A stretch of 64,000 nucleotides of DNA from Tilletiopsis washingtonensis (lineage: Eukaryota; Basidiomycota; Exobasidiomycetes; Entylomatales): assembly GCF_003144115.1 (NCBI RefSeq), contig NW_020312002.1, forward strand, positions 149,614 to 213,613, given 5' to 3'. The notes under the pieces were generated by a model. That model saw only the letters and a program-made list of their open reading frames with translations, did no database searches and was not told the origin of the DNA. A program made the position numbers and the translations under genes. Positions within the stretch are counted from its first letter, which is position 1. Each line of letters starts with the position of its first letter. Shown here piece by piece: positions 23,401-33,352 of this stretch.

Positions 23401-24576
23401 GCGCTGCCGCTCGAGATAGACGCGTCAGGCGGGCCTGGCTCGCGCTTGACAGCCGTTGCCGCAGGCCGCAGCGCGCGAGCGCATGACGGCGGGCCCCATT
23501 TGCGCAGCAGCGCCTTGTCGTCCTCGCTCGCAGTGCGCCCAAAGTCGACGAGCAGCTGCAGAAGCGGCGTGCTCGCAAATTCCTCGGGCACCGGGCGCAG
23601 GCGCAGAGCGGAGAGCTGCTCGCGCGCCCAGTCACGGGGAGAGAGCGCCGAGCCAGGCTGCACGGTCTCTGCCTTGCCCGGCAGCAGCGCAAGCGCCAGC
23701 AGGCCGGGCGAGACGTTGCGCAGCAGCGCATGCCGCGTCATCGCAGAGCCGAAGTGCTCGAGGAGCGTGTCCTTCGCTGGCCGTGTCCCTGGCGCGCCGA
23801 GGAGCGAGCCGAGCGCGTGCGTGCAGAAGTAGAGCTCCGCTTGCGGCAGCATGCCGAGGCCGCCGCCTGGCGTGACGTTGCGCCGCACGAGCAGCGAGAT
23901 GCAGACGTCGCTCTCCCACGTCGCCATCGATGCGTCGAACTTGGCGTGTGACGCCGGCGGATATACGTGCAGATAGCTGTGCGGCGGCGCGGCGCAGGCG
24001 AGGATCAGAAGCTGTCGAAGCGAGAGTGCCGCGCAGCGAGCGCGCTCAGCGTGCTCAGAAGAGCAAGCGCGCTGCTGCAAGCCGGCGAGCGTGCTCAGCG
24101 TGCTCAGAAGAGCAAGCGCGCTGCTGACCGGCGAGTGCGCTCCTGCTTCAGACTCACCGGCTGTGGATCTCTCCACGCGCTACCGCGTATCCATCAGCGC
24201 ATTCCGTGCAGCCGAGCACCGCGCGCTCAACTCTGCTGAGCCACTCGACGATCTGCTCGATGGGCCGGAAGCTGCGCACGCGCAGCATGCACGTCTGCAC
24301 CTCGCGGTGCAGCTTGCGCGCCTCGTCATTGTCCGCAGAGCGAGCGCAGAGCGGATGCTTGACGTGCGCTGTGTGATCGAGCGCCTCGAGGATGAGCTCC
24401 TCGATGAGATCCGTCGAGCGCGGTTCGACCTTGATCTTCTGCAGAATGTCCTGCAGACGAGCGGAGCGTGCGTGCTCCTCGAGTGCCGCTGCTGACGTCG
24501 ACGACGATGACGACGACGAAGCGGCGCCGGGCGCCGGTGTGGAGGACGACGCCGCGCCGGGCTCGGTCTTGATCAT
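17469..24576 (-). CDS. SEN1: Sen1/senataxin-type superfamily 1B RNA/DNA helicase
   Basis: Predicted 2313-aa protein, exons 24576-24158, 24123-22386, 22305-21482 and 21429-17469, all in phase; yeast Sen1 is of similar size. The N-terminal ~990 residues form the helical Sen1_N region. The helicase core near residues 1500-2000 shows Walker A GPPGTGKTKTI (about 1579), DEAA box VVIDEAAQAVELSSLIP (about 1809), GDPNQLPPTV, QYRMHPLIS, and motifs V/VI with VDGFQGQEKDVIILS and VALTRAKSN. Sen1 unwinds RNA-DNA hybrids and terminates non-coding RNA polymerase II transcription in the nucleus. The tail is Pro/Gln-rich with a Lys-rich end (VKKKPPPKRK), likely a nuclear localisation signal. The first intron's acceptor lies in a 49-bp duplication (see repeat entry). 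Confidence 0.93.
24045..24126. repeat. SEN1: Direct duplication (33 bp identical, 49-bp period) at SEN1 intron 1 acceptor
   Basis: The 33-bp stretches 24045-24077 and 24094-24126 appear identical by eye, offset by 49 bp. On the SEN1 strand each contains a CAG/CAGCGCGC context that could act as a 3' splice site. The model uses the copy near 24124; the downstream copy would shift the frame, since 49 is not divisible by three. Confidence 0.75.
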
Positions 24577-24688
24577 TGCTCAGCCGCGGCCGCGCGCGAT
24601 GCCTGCGCGACGCGGCGAGCGACGCGGCCGATGCGACGATGCTGATGCACCGCAGCTGGTGATGAGGCGCTCGCGAGAAGACGACGGC

Positions 24689-24744
24689 GATGCGGCGCGG
24701 CAGATGCGGCGCGGCAGATGCGGCGCGGCAGATGCGGCGCGGCA
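24689..24744. repeat. Minisatellite, four perfect 14-bp units
   Basis: The unit GATGCGGCGCGGCA is repeated four times head-to-tail from 24689 to 24744 in the SEN1 upstream region. Confidence 0.85.
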
Positions 24745-24777
24745 GACACGCTCGGCTGGCGATGCGACGCTGCGCCT

Positions 24778-25091
24778 GGCGATGAGCCGCTGGCGCTGCG
24801 ATGCTGGCGAGCGGCGCGGCGAGAGGCGCGGCTGCCTGCGAGAGAGCTGCGTGGCGCGCAATGTCGACGCACGCTGCTGCTCGATCTCGCTGCGATGTCG
24901 AACGGCCCTACGGCGATGAGCGTGCGCGTAAGAGTGAGCCGGATGACGGAGGAAGGGAACACCAAGACCCTACGGCGATGAGCGTGCCGTACGAGTGAGT
25001 CTGGGCGATGTCGTGACTGCGACAGCGAGAGATGCTGGAGTCTGACGAGCGGCGAGAGGTGCTGAAGTCTGACGAGAGGCGTCGGTGTCGG

Positions 25092-25123
<32 letters not shown>

Positions 25124-25289
25124 AGGGAGGGCGAGACGGGAAGCGGAGCGCGCGGCAGCGAGGTCGCGGCGCTCGTGGCCGAGGCAGCAAGGTCCACGTC
25201 GCGGCGCTCGCAGCGGAGGGGGGCGCGCGGCGGCAAGACGAGGCGCTCGCGGCGATGAGCCGCTGGCGCTGCGATGCTGGCGAGCGGCG
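24778..25289. repeat. Dispersed direct duplication (~39 bp, ~473 bp apart)
   Basis: A segment beginning GGCGATGAGCCGCTGGCGCT occurs at about 24778-24816 and again at about 25251-25289. The second copy seeds the 36-bp array at 25261. A further shared stretch, CGGCTGCCTGCGAGA, follows both copies. Confidence 0.7.
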
Positions 25290-25364
25290 AGTGCGCCGCT
25301 GGCTGTGCGATGCTGGCGAGCGGCGAGTGCGCCGCTGGCGCTGCGATGCTGGCAAGCGGCGAGA
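25261..25364. repeat. Tandem array, three 36-bp units
   Basis: Units begin at 25261, 25297 and 25333 with CGCTGGC and contain GCGATGCTGGC. The second and third differ from the first at a few positions. The array lies between divergent promoters and is not coding as far as I can tell. Confidence 0.8.
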
Positions 25365-25792
25365 GACGCGGCTGCCTGCGAGACGCGGGGGGCTCTTGAT
25401 GCCTGCAAGCCCGCGAGAGAGCGCGAAAGGGCGCGCTGTCGGAATGTCGGTGTCGGAGGGAGGGAGGGGAGGCCGGAGGGTGTGGTGGTGAGGAGCGAGG
25501 CGCGAGGCGCGCGCCGCGTGGTGTGCCCTGAGCGGCTGCCTGTGCTGGCCGTGCCGCCGGGCGGCCGCCGCCGCGCGCCGCCGCGCCGCGCGATGAGAAA
25601 TAAGAATAAGAATCGTGCGCCGCCGGCGAAGGGAAGGCGCGCGGCGCGCGCGCGCAGCCGCGCTGTTCCCACGGTGCTCGCTTGGAAGCCGGCACCGGCT
25701 CTCGGGTCGAGGACGTACGAGACGGGCCCTCCACATCGCTCCCCTCTTCCTTCACACCAACACCACCCCCTAGTCTCCCTCACGCACACATC

Positions 25793-26687
25793 ATGCCGTG
25801 GCAGAAGACCTTCACCCTCTCGTCGCGCTCCAAGGGCGTGCACCTCGTGACCGACGAGGTCATGCAGCACATCGGCGCCGGCGTCAAGGAGTGCAAGGTC
25901 GGCCTGCTGCAGCTCTTGTGCGTGCGCGCTGCGCCGCGAGCGAGCAAGTGTGCGAGGCAGAGACTGATAGGCAGACCGACGCAGCATCCAACACACGTCC
26001 GCCGGACTGTCGCTGAATGAGAACTACGACAGGTGCGCCTGCTAGAAGCGCTCCCTGCTCGCAGCTGCTGATGTCGTCGCCCGAACCGCACAGCGACGTC
26101 CGCAAGGGTGCGTCGCGATCTCTGCGAGCTTGTCGCACGCCAGGCTGATGCAGCAGCCGCAGACATGGACATGGTCTTCGATAAGATCGTGCCCGAGAGC
26201 CTGCCGTACCGCCACAGTGAGTTCTCTGTCTCGGCGTGCTCGGATGCGTCGGCAGTGCTGTTCGCCTGCTCGGCTCGCAATGCCGCTGCTGCTAGCGAGA
26301 GCCCTGCTCGAGCGCCTGTCACGCTCGTCGTGCTCTCTCTCTACGGAGCATGCATGTCGTCGTCGCTTCGCTCTGCACATCGTCAGTCCTTTCGCTCATG
26401 CCTCCCCCCTCCTCCAGCCGACGAAGGACCCGACGATTCGGCCTCGCACTCGAAGGCCACGCTCTCAGGCTCGAGCATCACCGTGCCGATCTCCAACGGC
26501 AAGCTGGCGCTCGGCACCTGGCAGGTGAGTCTTCCGCCGCGGCCTTTCTTGCTGCTGCAGCTCGGAGAGGGAAGGACACGCCAGCTGACCGCGGTGCGAT
26601 GCGATGCGCTCGTCGTAGGGCATCTACCTCATGGAGTTCCGCCACATGAGCCACAGCCGGCGTATCTGCGCCACTATCATTCCGTGA
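25793..26687 (+). CDS. YjbQ/UPF0047 family protein
   Basis: Predicted 138-aa protein, the normal family length, from six exons: 25793-25917, 25985-26032, 26094-26107 (14 nt), 26163-26216, 26418-26524 and 26619-26687. The joined protein has the family signatures QHTSAGLSLNENYD, YRHTDEGPDD, SSITVPISNGKLALGTWQG and IYLMEFR. The conserved His residues in HTSA and YRHTDEG are thought to bind a metal. Bacterial YjbQ has been linked to a thiamine-phosphate synthase activity; the fungal role is unclear. The start ATG gives MPWQKTFTL, the usual beginning. The exon model is strongly supported because every junction restores a conserved block. Confidence 0.92.
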
Positions 26688-26899
26688 AGGGCATCTGCTC
26701 GCTCGACACAAGAGAGAAGACTCGGACGAGAGGAAGACGGGCACGAATGCATCGTATTCCAGCGCTCCACGATGGAAGGAGGGTGGGGCACTCGCGGCAG
26801 CCAGGTCAGCCCCGAGTCAGACGTGAGATGGAGGCAGCACGGTGCGTGTGATCTTGAGCCGATCTGGTAGAAGGAGGAGGCGATCTCGCATGCCTCGCC

Positions 26900-27450
26900 A
26901 CCCGCAGCCTCTCGCCTCTTGCGCCTCAACGTTTGCGCCTCGACATGAGCGTCCTGAGCCTTGCGTCTTGAGCCGAACCGCCCTCCTGCGTTGAGCTGCG
27001 AGTCGTTTCGTCTTGCGTCTTGCGTCCTGATCGTGGGCCGTTGTCTCGAGAACTTGACGCCTACGCGATCGCTCTTTCGCCTTCGATCGCGCGCCTGTCG
27101 TCTTGCAGCCTCGAATCCTGCCGCCGTCATCTTGCGCCTGGCCGTCATACGTCGCCGATCTTGCCCCTTTCTCCCCTCTTGCGTCTTGATCGCGCGCCGT
27201 GTCGAGGCCGTCTCCATGCTCGCATCTTCGGTCTTGAATCTTGCTCTGCGTCTCGAGCCTTGCGTCTTGAGGCGCACGTCCACTTCGCGTCTCGAGTCGT
27301 TCTGGTCTTGAGCCTTGAGTCTTGAGCCTTGAGCCTTGAGTCTTGAGCCGTGCTTTGCGCCTTGCGCCCCGGACGGCACTTCTCGTCGTATACTTTGAGT
27401 CTTGCGTCTTGATCCTTGCCCCCTTGCGGCTCGGAATGCCTCGTTCTACG
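26900..27450. repeat. Degenerate CTTGAGYCTTGAG-type repeat field
   Basis: Many variants of CTTGCGTCTTGA, CTTGAGCC and CTTGAGTC recur across the region. They are densest at 27303-27352, where CTTGAGYCTTGAGCC units run head-to-tail. Neither strand codes convincingly through it. Confidence 0.7.
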
Positions 27451-27860
27451 TCTCGTCGAGTCGATCGTCCTAACCGTCGAGCCGAGCTGCAACCTACCTC
27501 ACGAGGACGGAACGAAGACGGACCAGCGATGGCTCAGAAGCGAAGATGAGCGGCACAGCGTCGCGAGAGTATGCCGTCGATGAGACAGCCAGGGATGCTC
27601 CAAAGCACCGCTCCTGGCGCTCTTGATGTCGTAGCGCCAATCTCGCACGTCGCTCTGCATGGCTCTTGGCTCTTCGCCAGGGTCTCCAGGTCTCTCATCT
27701 TCGTCCCGCTTCCGACCCATCCCCGAGATCTCACGACCCACATCAGCGGTGCACTGATTGCCGACGCAACTGATGCGGTGTCTGTCGTGAGTGAAGGCGG
27801 AGAGTAGTGAAGGAGAAGGAAGAAGAATGAGAGGCTGAAAGGTTCGTCATTGATCGTCGT

Positions 27861-27882
27861 CGCTCGCTCGCTCGCTCGCTCG
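27861..27882. repeat. CGCT tetranucleotide microsatellite
   Basis: About five consecutive CGCT units, just beyond the 3' end of the His-rich ORF. Confidence 0.8.
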
Positions 27883-28014
27883 TGGCTATGGTACAGTTCT
27901 CCGGTGTCGTGCCTCGTGCTCTCCTCTCTTGCTGTTGTACAAAGCGACTCGTCAGCGCGTATCGCTTCTTCTCATTGCTTGTTCGTCGTGTTCTTAAGGT
28001 CGAATCGAGAAAAG

Positions 28015-28860
28015 TCACATGCACGCAGCAAGATGGCGATGCGCATGGCCTCGGTGGCCGTGAGGACTGTCCTGTCCGTGATAGCCACGCTGCGCGAAGT
28101 GAGGTCCGCCATGACCACGGCTCGGGCGTCGACATCCTTCCTCGCCATGAGGAGCGCAAGGATGGTGCGGCGCGAGATGCACTGGACCGTGCCATCCTTC
28201 ACCGAAGAAGAGATGCGGTGGGAAAGGAGGAGGCGATGGACGATGCAGGTGGGCACCGTGATGCGGTCCATGCGATGCTGGAGCATGATGCGCGTGTCGA
28301 TGGAAAGGACCGTGTGCGTGCAGTGCGGCGAAGAGGTGCCGCATGTCGTGCGTCGGCCAGTGAGCGGCCGTGTCGTGTGGACTGAAGGGAGGACCACGCT
28401 GGTGGTGATGAGGATGAGCGCTCATCCGTCCATGTCCTCGTCCTCGGCCGTGCGGATGACCGCAGCCTCGCGCTCCGTGGTCAGGTCCGCCTTGGGAGCG
28501 GGCGCACGGCTCGTCCGCACGAGGCTCGTGCCTGTGCTCGTGTCTGCCGCGTGCTCCATGGTGATGAAGATGCGATGACCGATGGGCGTGAGGCGGAGGC
28601 GGAAGCCCGTGTCCATGAGGTGCCCGAGGAGCCGGTGGCGAAGGCGGTGCTGCATGATGCATCGGCTGTGGCGACGGTCGCTGCATGCCCTGTGCTGCGT
28701 TGCGCGAGGCGCCGCAGTGAGGGCATCGGTGGCCCGCCTGTCTCACATCTTCGCGTGGCGCCGGAGCATCGCACTCGATGATGGAGAGCGACGAGTCCGA
28801 GTTCGTCGATACCCCGGAGAGTGTGGGGCTTGAGACGCGGGCAGGAGCGGGCGTGGTCAT
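28015..28860 (-). CDS. Histidine-rich low-complexity protein (hypothetical)
   Basis: Uninterrupted 281-codon frame with a good start (MTTPAPARVSSPTLSGV). About one residue in five is His, arranged in HGH, HHH and HxHxH runs, together with many Gly, Pro and Arg. One short non-repetitive segment near the N-terminus, GHRCPHCGASR, has a CxxC pair. The composition suggests metal (Zn, Ni, Cu) binding or a phase-separating tail, but that is inference. I know of no family match. A GC-rich frame on the opposite strand (27850-28578) is also open and overlaps it, so coding on this strand is probable rather than certain. It is divergent from HSP78. Confidence 0.5.
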   Translation of the reverse strand: MTTPAPARVSSPTLSGVSTNSDSSLSIIECDAPAPREDVRQAGHRCPHCGASRNAAQGMQRPSPQPMHHAAPPSPPAPRAPHGHGLPPPPHAHRSSHLHHHGARGRHEHRHEPRADEPCARSQGGPDHGARGCGHPHGRGRGHGRMSAHPHHHQRGPPFSPHDTAAHWPTHDMRHLFAALHAHGPFHRHAHHAPASHGPHHGAHLHRPSPPPFPPHLFFGEGWHGPVHLAPHHPCAPHGEEGCRRPSRGHGGPHFAQRGYHGQDSPHGHRGHAHRHLAACM

Positions 28861-29700
28861 GGTGTCGTGAAGAGCGCGGCTGGGGAGGCGAGGAGGGGCG
28901 CTTCTTATAGACGTGAGGGGGGAGAAGTGCGCAGCGGGAGAGCTGCGACTGTGCGCAGCAGACTTCGTTCGAGAGCCGTCGAGATGAGGGCCTTGCGCAG
29001 CTGCTCAGCTGGCCGGAGGCGCAGCATGGCCAGGCCGGAGGCGGTGCGCAGCGCGGCGCGGCGGCGCAAGCGTGGGAAGCGGCCCAGATGTGGCTGAGCA
29101 CGGCCGGCACCTCAGCGCCACACCGCCATCCCGACCCCGCTGCGCAGCATCTGATGAGACTGCGCACGAGTCATGATGAGCCAGTAGCGTGTGTGATGAG
29201 CAGGCTTGCATCCGCCAGATGATGCTCGAACATCGGCCGTGCGAGCGGCTCGGGCGAGACAAGCTGGTCTGGTGCACACGTGCTGCGCGCACCTTTCGCC
29301 ATGCGTGATGCGCAGCCCTGGCCGAGACGGCAGCGGCACTCTTGCTGCGCGCTTGCCACTGCACGTCGCTGAGCCTCAGCAGAGTAGCAGGAGGGAGATT
29401 GATGCGGTGAAAGCTGCCTCGGAGGTTGCGTCGACGCTTTATAGCCGACGAAGAAGGCCGGCGCGAGAAGTCGAGGTGCGGCACGGAAATCGGGAATTCG
29501 CGTAAGCGCGCGCCGAGGTGGAGCCGGCCGCGAAGCTTCTCGCACCTGCCAGCACCCTGACGCTAGAGGTGCGCAAGGCCACCTTCCACTCCTCATCACT
29601 TCCCACATCTCCCGGGCCCGCTCACGACGTCTCGCTCTTCCCAACCACTTCCTGCGCTACCCACAGCTCCACCACACCGCATATACGCCCTTTGTCGCGC
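28861..29700. promoter_or_regulatory. Divergent region upstream of HSP78, with a possible heat-shock element
   Basis: 840 bp between the divergent His-rich ORF and HSP78. At 29532-29539 there is a perfect GAA-NN-TTC inverted pair (GAAGCTTC), the minimal heat-shock-factor contact. It is placed plausibly for an HSP gene but has only two units. I see no other gene in the interval. Confidence 0.35.
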
Positions 29701-32420
29701 ATGCCGCCGCCCGCGCTCCTCGCCACCGGACGCGCCGCGGCGTCCAGCTCGCTGCGCCGTCGTCTCGCCGCCAGCGCTCCACGACTGGCGCTCTCGCTGC
29801 CTCGCGTCTCGCATGCCTCAGCGCCCTCTCTCAGCCGCTCGCTCCATGCCAGCAGCGCACGCCTGGCGCAGCAGCCGCCTGGTGGTGCCGGCGGCGGAGG
29901 CGGCGGATTCAATGGCTTCCGCATGGGCGGACAGCAGGCGCCCAAGCCGGGCGAGACGCTCGCAAAGTACTCGAGCGACCTGACGGCTTTGGCGCGGGAG
30001 GGGAAGCTCGATCCGGTCATCGGCAGGTGAGTGCTGTCTCAGGCAAGTGTGCCAGCATGGGTCATGCGCTCATGCTCCCGGACAGAGACGCGGAGATTCG
30101 CCGCACGATCCAGATTCTGAGCCGCAGAACGAAGGTGAGCAGACCCGCTGCGGCAGCCGTCAAACCTTTTGCTGACTCTGCGCCCAGTCCAATCCAGTGC
30201 TGCTTGGCGAAGCAGGCGTAGGCAAGACGGCCGTGGCCGAGGGGCTGGCACAGCGCATCATCAACCGCGAAGTGCCCGAGTCGCTGCAGGACAAGCGCGT
30301 CCTCTCCCTCGACCTTGCGGCGCTGCTCGCGGGCGCCAGCTTCCGCGGCGCCTTCGAGGAGCGCCTCAAGGAGCTGCTGGCCGACGTCGAGCACGAGCAG
30401 GGCAAAGTCGTGCTGTTTGTCGATGAGCTGCACATGCTGCTCGGCCTGGGTAAGGCAGAGGGCGCCATGGACGCTGGCAATACGTGAGTGTCCGTGGGGA
30501 GGATGTGCGAGCGTTGCTTGCTGACGATGCCCACAGGCTCAAGCCAGCACTGGCACGCGGCACGCTGCAGCTGATGGGCGCCACGACGTTCAACGAGTAC
30601 CGCACGACAATAGAAAAGGACGCCGCGCTGGCGCGCCGCTTCCAGCCCGTGCAGATCTCCGAGCCGTCGGTAGAGGAGACGGTATCCATCCTGCGTGGCC
30701 TGCGCTCGCGCTACGAGGCGCATCACGGTGTCTCTGTGGCGGACTCGGCGCTCGTGTCGGCCGCGACGCTGGCGCATCGCTATCTGAGCGATCGCCGGCT
30801 GCCAGACGGCGCCATCGACCTCGTAGACGAGGCCTCGAGCGCCTTGCGTCTGCAGCAAGAGTCGAAGCCTGAGGCCGTCGAGTCGCTGGATCGTCGCATC
30901 CAGTCCATCGAGATCGAGCTCGAGTCCCTGCGGCGCGAGACGGACAGCATCTCGCGCGAGCGGCACGAGACGCTGACGCAGGAGCTGGAGAAGCTGCGCA
31001 GCCAGTCTGAGGGTCTGCTGTCGAAGTGGAACGACATTCGCGGACGACTGGAGAACATCAAGAACATCAAGCATGAGATCGAGATGGCGCGCATTCAGCT
31101 CGAGCAGGCGCAGCGGACGGGCGACTTCCAGCGGGCTGCAGAGTGAGTCACACAGCGGCTCGGCGTCGGAGGACCATGCTGACGCTCCTCTCGCAGACTG
31201 CAGTACGGCAAGATTCCCAGCCTGCAGAGCCAGCTGCCGACCGAGGAGGAGGCAGCTGCCGCCAACGCCAAGGCCGAGGAGGAGGAGGGCCTGCTGGTGC
31301 CCGAGCGCGTCACGCAAGACGCCGTCGCGTCGGTGGTGGCACGCATGACGGGCGTGCCTCTGCGCTCTCTGCTGCGCAGCGAGCGCGAGCGGCTGCTGCA
31401 CGTCGAGGATGTGCTGCGCAAGCGCATCATCGGGCAGGATGAGGCGCTCAACGCCATTGGAGACGCTGTGCGTCTCAGTCGCGCGGGCCTCTCCAATGAG
31501 CGGCGACCATTGGCCTCGTTCATCTTCGCCGGCGCCACTGGCTGCGGCAAGTCGGAGACGTGCAAGGCGCTGGCCGAGTACCTCTTCGACGATGCAAGTG
31601 TCGTGCAGATCAACTGCTCCGAGCTTGGCGAGTCGCACTCGGCCAGCCGCCTCATCGGCGCGCCGCCTGGTTACGTAGGCCACGAGGACGCCGGACAGCT
31701 GACGGAGGCGGTGCGCCGCCGGCCGTACTCCATCGTGCTGTTCGACGAGATCGAAAAGGCGTCGCGTCCGGTGCAGATGCTGCTGCTGCAGATCCTCGAG
31801 GAGGGTGCGCTGACCGACTCTCAAGGCCGCCGCGTCGACTTCCGCAACACCATCGTCGTGCTGACCAGCAACCTCGGCGCCGGCGGTCTGTACGAGCCCG
31901 GCGCCGTCGACGAGTCCGGCAAAGTGACGGGCGCAGGTCGAGCGGGCGTCATGTCGGCGATCCAGGACGCCATGCCGCCCGAGCTGCTCAATCGCCTCGA
32001 CGACATTCTCATCTTCAACCGCCTGCAGCGCGACTCGATTCGCGGCATCGTCGACATCCGCCTGCGCGAGCTGGGCCAGCGCCTGGCGCCGCGCCGCATC
32101 GTGCTGGATGTGGACCAGAAGGCCAAGGACTGGCTCGCTGAGGCGGGCTTTGATCCGGCATACGGCGCTCGTCCACTTGCTCGCGCCATCCAGCGCAATC
32201 TCCTGAATCGTGAGTCCAGCGGAGCATCTCGAGCTGCCCTCGCTTACCTGGCTCGTTCTTCTCTCCAGCTCTCTCGCGCGCACTCATCAAGGGCACTGTG
32301 CGCGACGGCGACAAGGTGCTCGTCACTGTGAAGGACGACCAGCTGCACATCCCAGAGCTGCACGAGCCGCAGAGCAACGGCTCGCCTCCGGGCGTGGCGT
32401 CCGAGTCGAATGTCGAGTGA
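29701..32420 (+). CDS. HSP78: Mitochondrial Hsp78/ClpB-type AAA+ disaggregase
   Basis: Predicted 813-aa protein (yeast Hsp78 is 811), exons 29701-30026, 30086-30134, 30188-30483, 30537-31142, 31197-32209 and 32269-32420. The first ~55 residues are an Arg/Ser/Ala-rich mitochondrial presequence. It lacks the Clp N-domain, as Hsp78 does. NBD1 has Walker [12 protein letters not shown] (about 130) and Walker [13 protein letters not shown] coiled-coil middle domain follows (around [16 protein letters not shown]). NBD2 has a divergent Walker [12 protein letters not shown] (about 537), pore-loop [10 protein letters not shown], Walker [12 protein letters not shown] and Arg finger LLNRLDDI. It refolds aggregated matrix proteins with mtHsp70. 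NBD2 departs from the usual family consensus at several positions. Confidence 0.93.
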
Positions 32421-33352
32421 TGCTCGCCTCTTCTCCACCTGCACCCGCTCTCTGGCGCCTTGACGTCTCGCATCTATACTCCCTCGCTTTCCCACCCTGC
32501 TTACTGCCTCGCTTCTGCCTCAACGTCACATGTTAATTCTCATCATATCCCACCACTCATCCAGCATGCAATCCAGCCGTGCACATGTCGTGTCGAGACC
32601 GAGACGGGAGCAGCGTGACCAGCCGGAAGCCGTGAGCTCGCAGCCCGAACGGGCTGTGCGAGATATTGACGCGGCGCTCGCGCTCAGGGGCGCCGGCGAG
32701 AGCACGAGCCCGGCGCTGACGTCAAAGTGCCACTAAGACTTTGACTGAGCTCGATGGCCGAGCGCGGGCGCCGGACCGCCGCCAGCCGCAGGCTGCGCGC
32801 GGCAGGAGGACGAGAGCGGCGGCCGCCCCTGTACGCGTGCGAGGGAGCTCGCCGTCTCAAGTCGTGCAGCATGAGCGCTGCACACGCTCCTCACGCCTCT
32901 TGCGCTGGCGCAACTCGCAAGCCAGCGCTTGTCCATCGTGGTCCTTTGCGCTGCGGGGATGGTATGGCGTGGGCGAATGGCTGCTCGGCGCAGTCGAGTG
33001 CGGCCGCTGCGGCTGGGCGCAGCTGCAAGGCGCAGCGGCCGTCTTCGCGCGTCGGGCTTGCTCCGCCGCTCGCGCGCCTCTCGCGCGCGACCCCTGAAGG
33101 GGGAGAAGCGCACACTGCCGAGGTGCCTGAAACGCGAGGCGTGGCTCGGCGCGGCTGAGGCTCCGTGCGCGCCCTGGGAGGGGCGGGCACGGGAGCAGTG
33201 TCACCTGGGCCGTCCTGTCGTGAGCGGTGCCGAGCCGTCCGCTCGCCTCGCCTTCGCCTTGTCCGAGCGCACCGACTCCTTCTCTCCTCCGCTCCCCTCA
33301 CACGCTCACAGCCGCCCCCGCTGCGCTCCTCGCTCAGCCGTCACCTGCGTCC
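32421..33352. other. Intergenic, HSP78 3' end to exchanger 5' end
   Basis: About 930 bp between tandem genes. It should hold the HSP78 terminator and the exchanger promoter. Open frames on both strands are Arg/Ala-rich shadows and I see no supported feature. Confidence 0.5.

Larger units (their letters stand above)
24577..25792. promoter_or_regulatory. Repeat-rich divergent promoter region, SEN1 / YjbQ-like gene
   Basis: This 1.2-kb region separates two divergent start codons. It is extremely GC-rich, made largely of Arg/Ala-type low-complexity shadow frames, and contains several local duplications listed separately. There is no convincing coding signal on either strand. The last 100 bp before the YjbQ-like ATG are pyrimidine-rich, as expected of a fungal leader. 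Confidence 0.5.
26688..28014. other. Convergent intergenic tract, degenerate repeats, no clear gene
   Basis: Over 1.3 kb between convergent genes. Open frames here are short and compositionally biased. The segment 26900-27450 is dominated by a degenerate short repeat (separate entry) and a CGCT microsatellite lies near 27861. I see no protein motif, tRNA or transposon ends. Confidence 0.5.

Noticed and set aside
17427-24576. Splitting the Sen1 region into two separate genes
   Set aside because: The N-terminal exons and the helicase exon join in phase at 21482/21429, and both halves match the layout of a single Sen1 protein.
25261-25364. 36-bp repeats considered as a CRISPR array
   Set aside because: Units are directly abutting with no spacers and the genome is eukaryotic; it is a minisatellite.
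26900-27450. Repeat field considered as a transposon
   Set aside because: No terminal repeats, target-site duplication or transposase or reverse-transcriptase frame was seen.
27850-28578. 242-codon plus-strand frame opposite the His-rich ORF
   Set aside because: Met/Arg/Val/Ser-rich with no good start context or motif. The opposite strand has a better start and continues further.
30160-32283. 707-codon minus-strand open frame
   Set aside because: Antisense to HSP78, whose spliced protein is unmistakable. Composition is that of a reverse-complement shadow.
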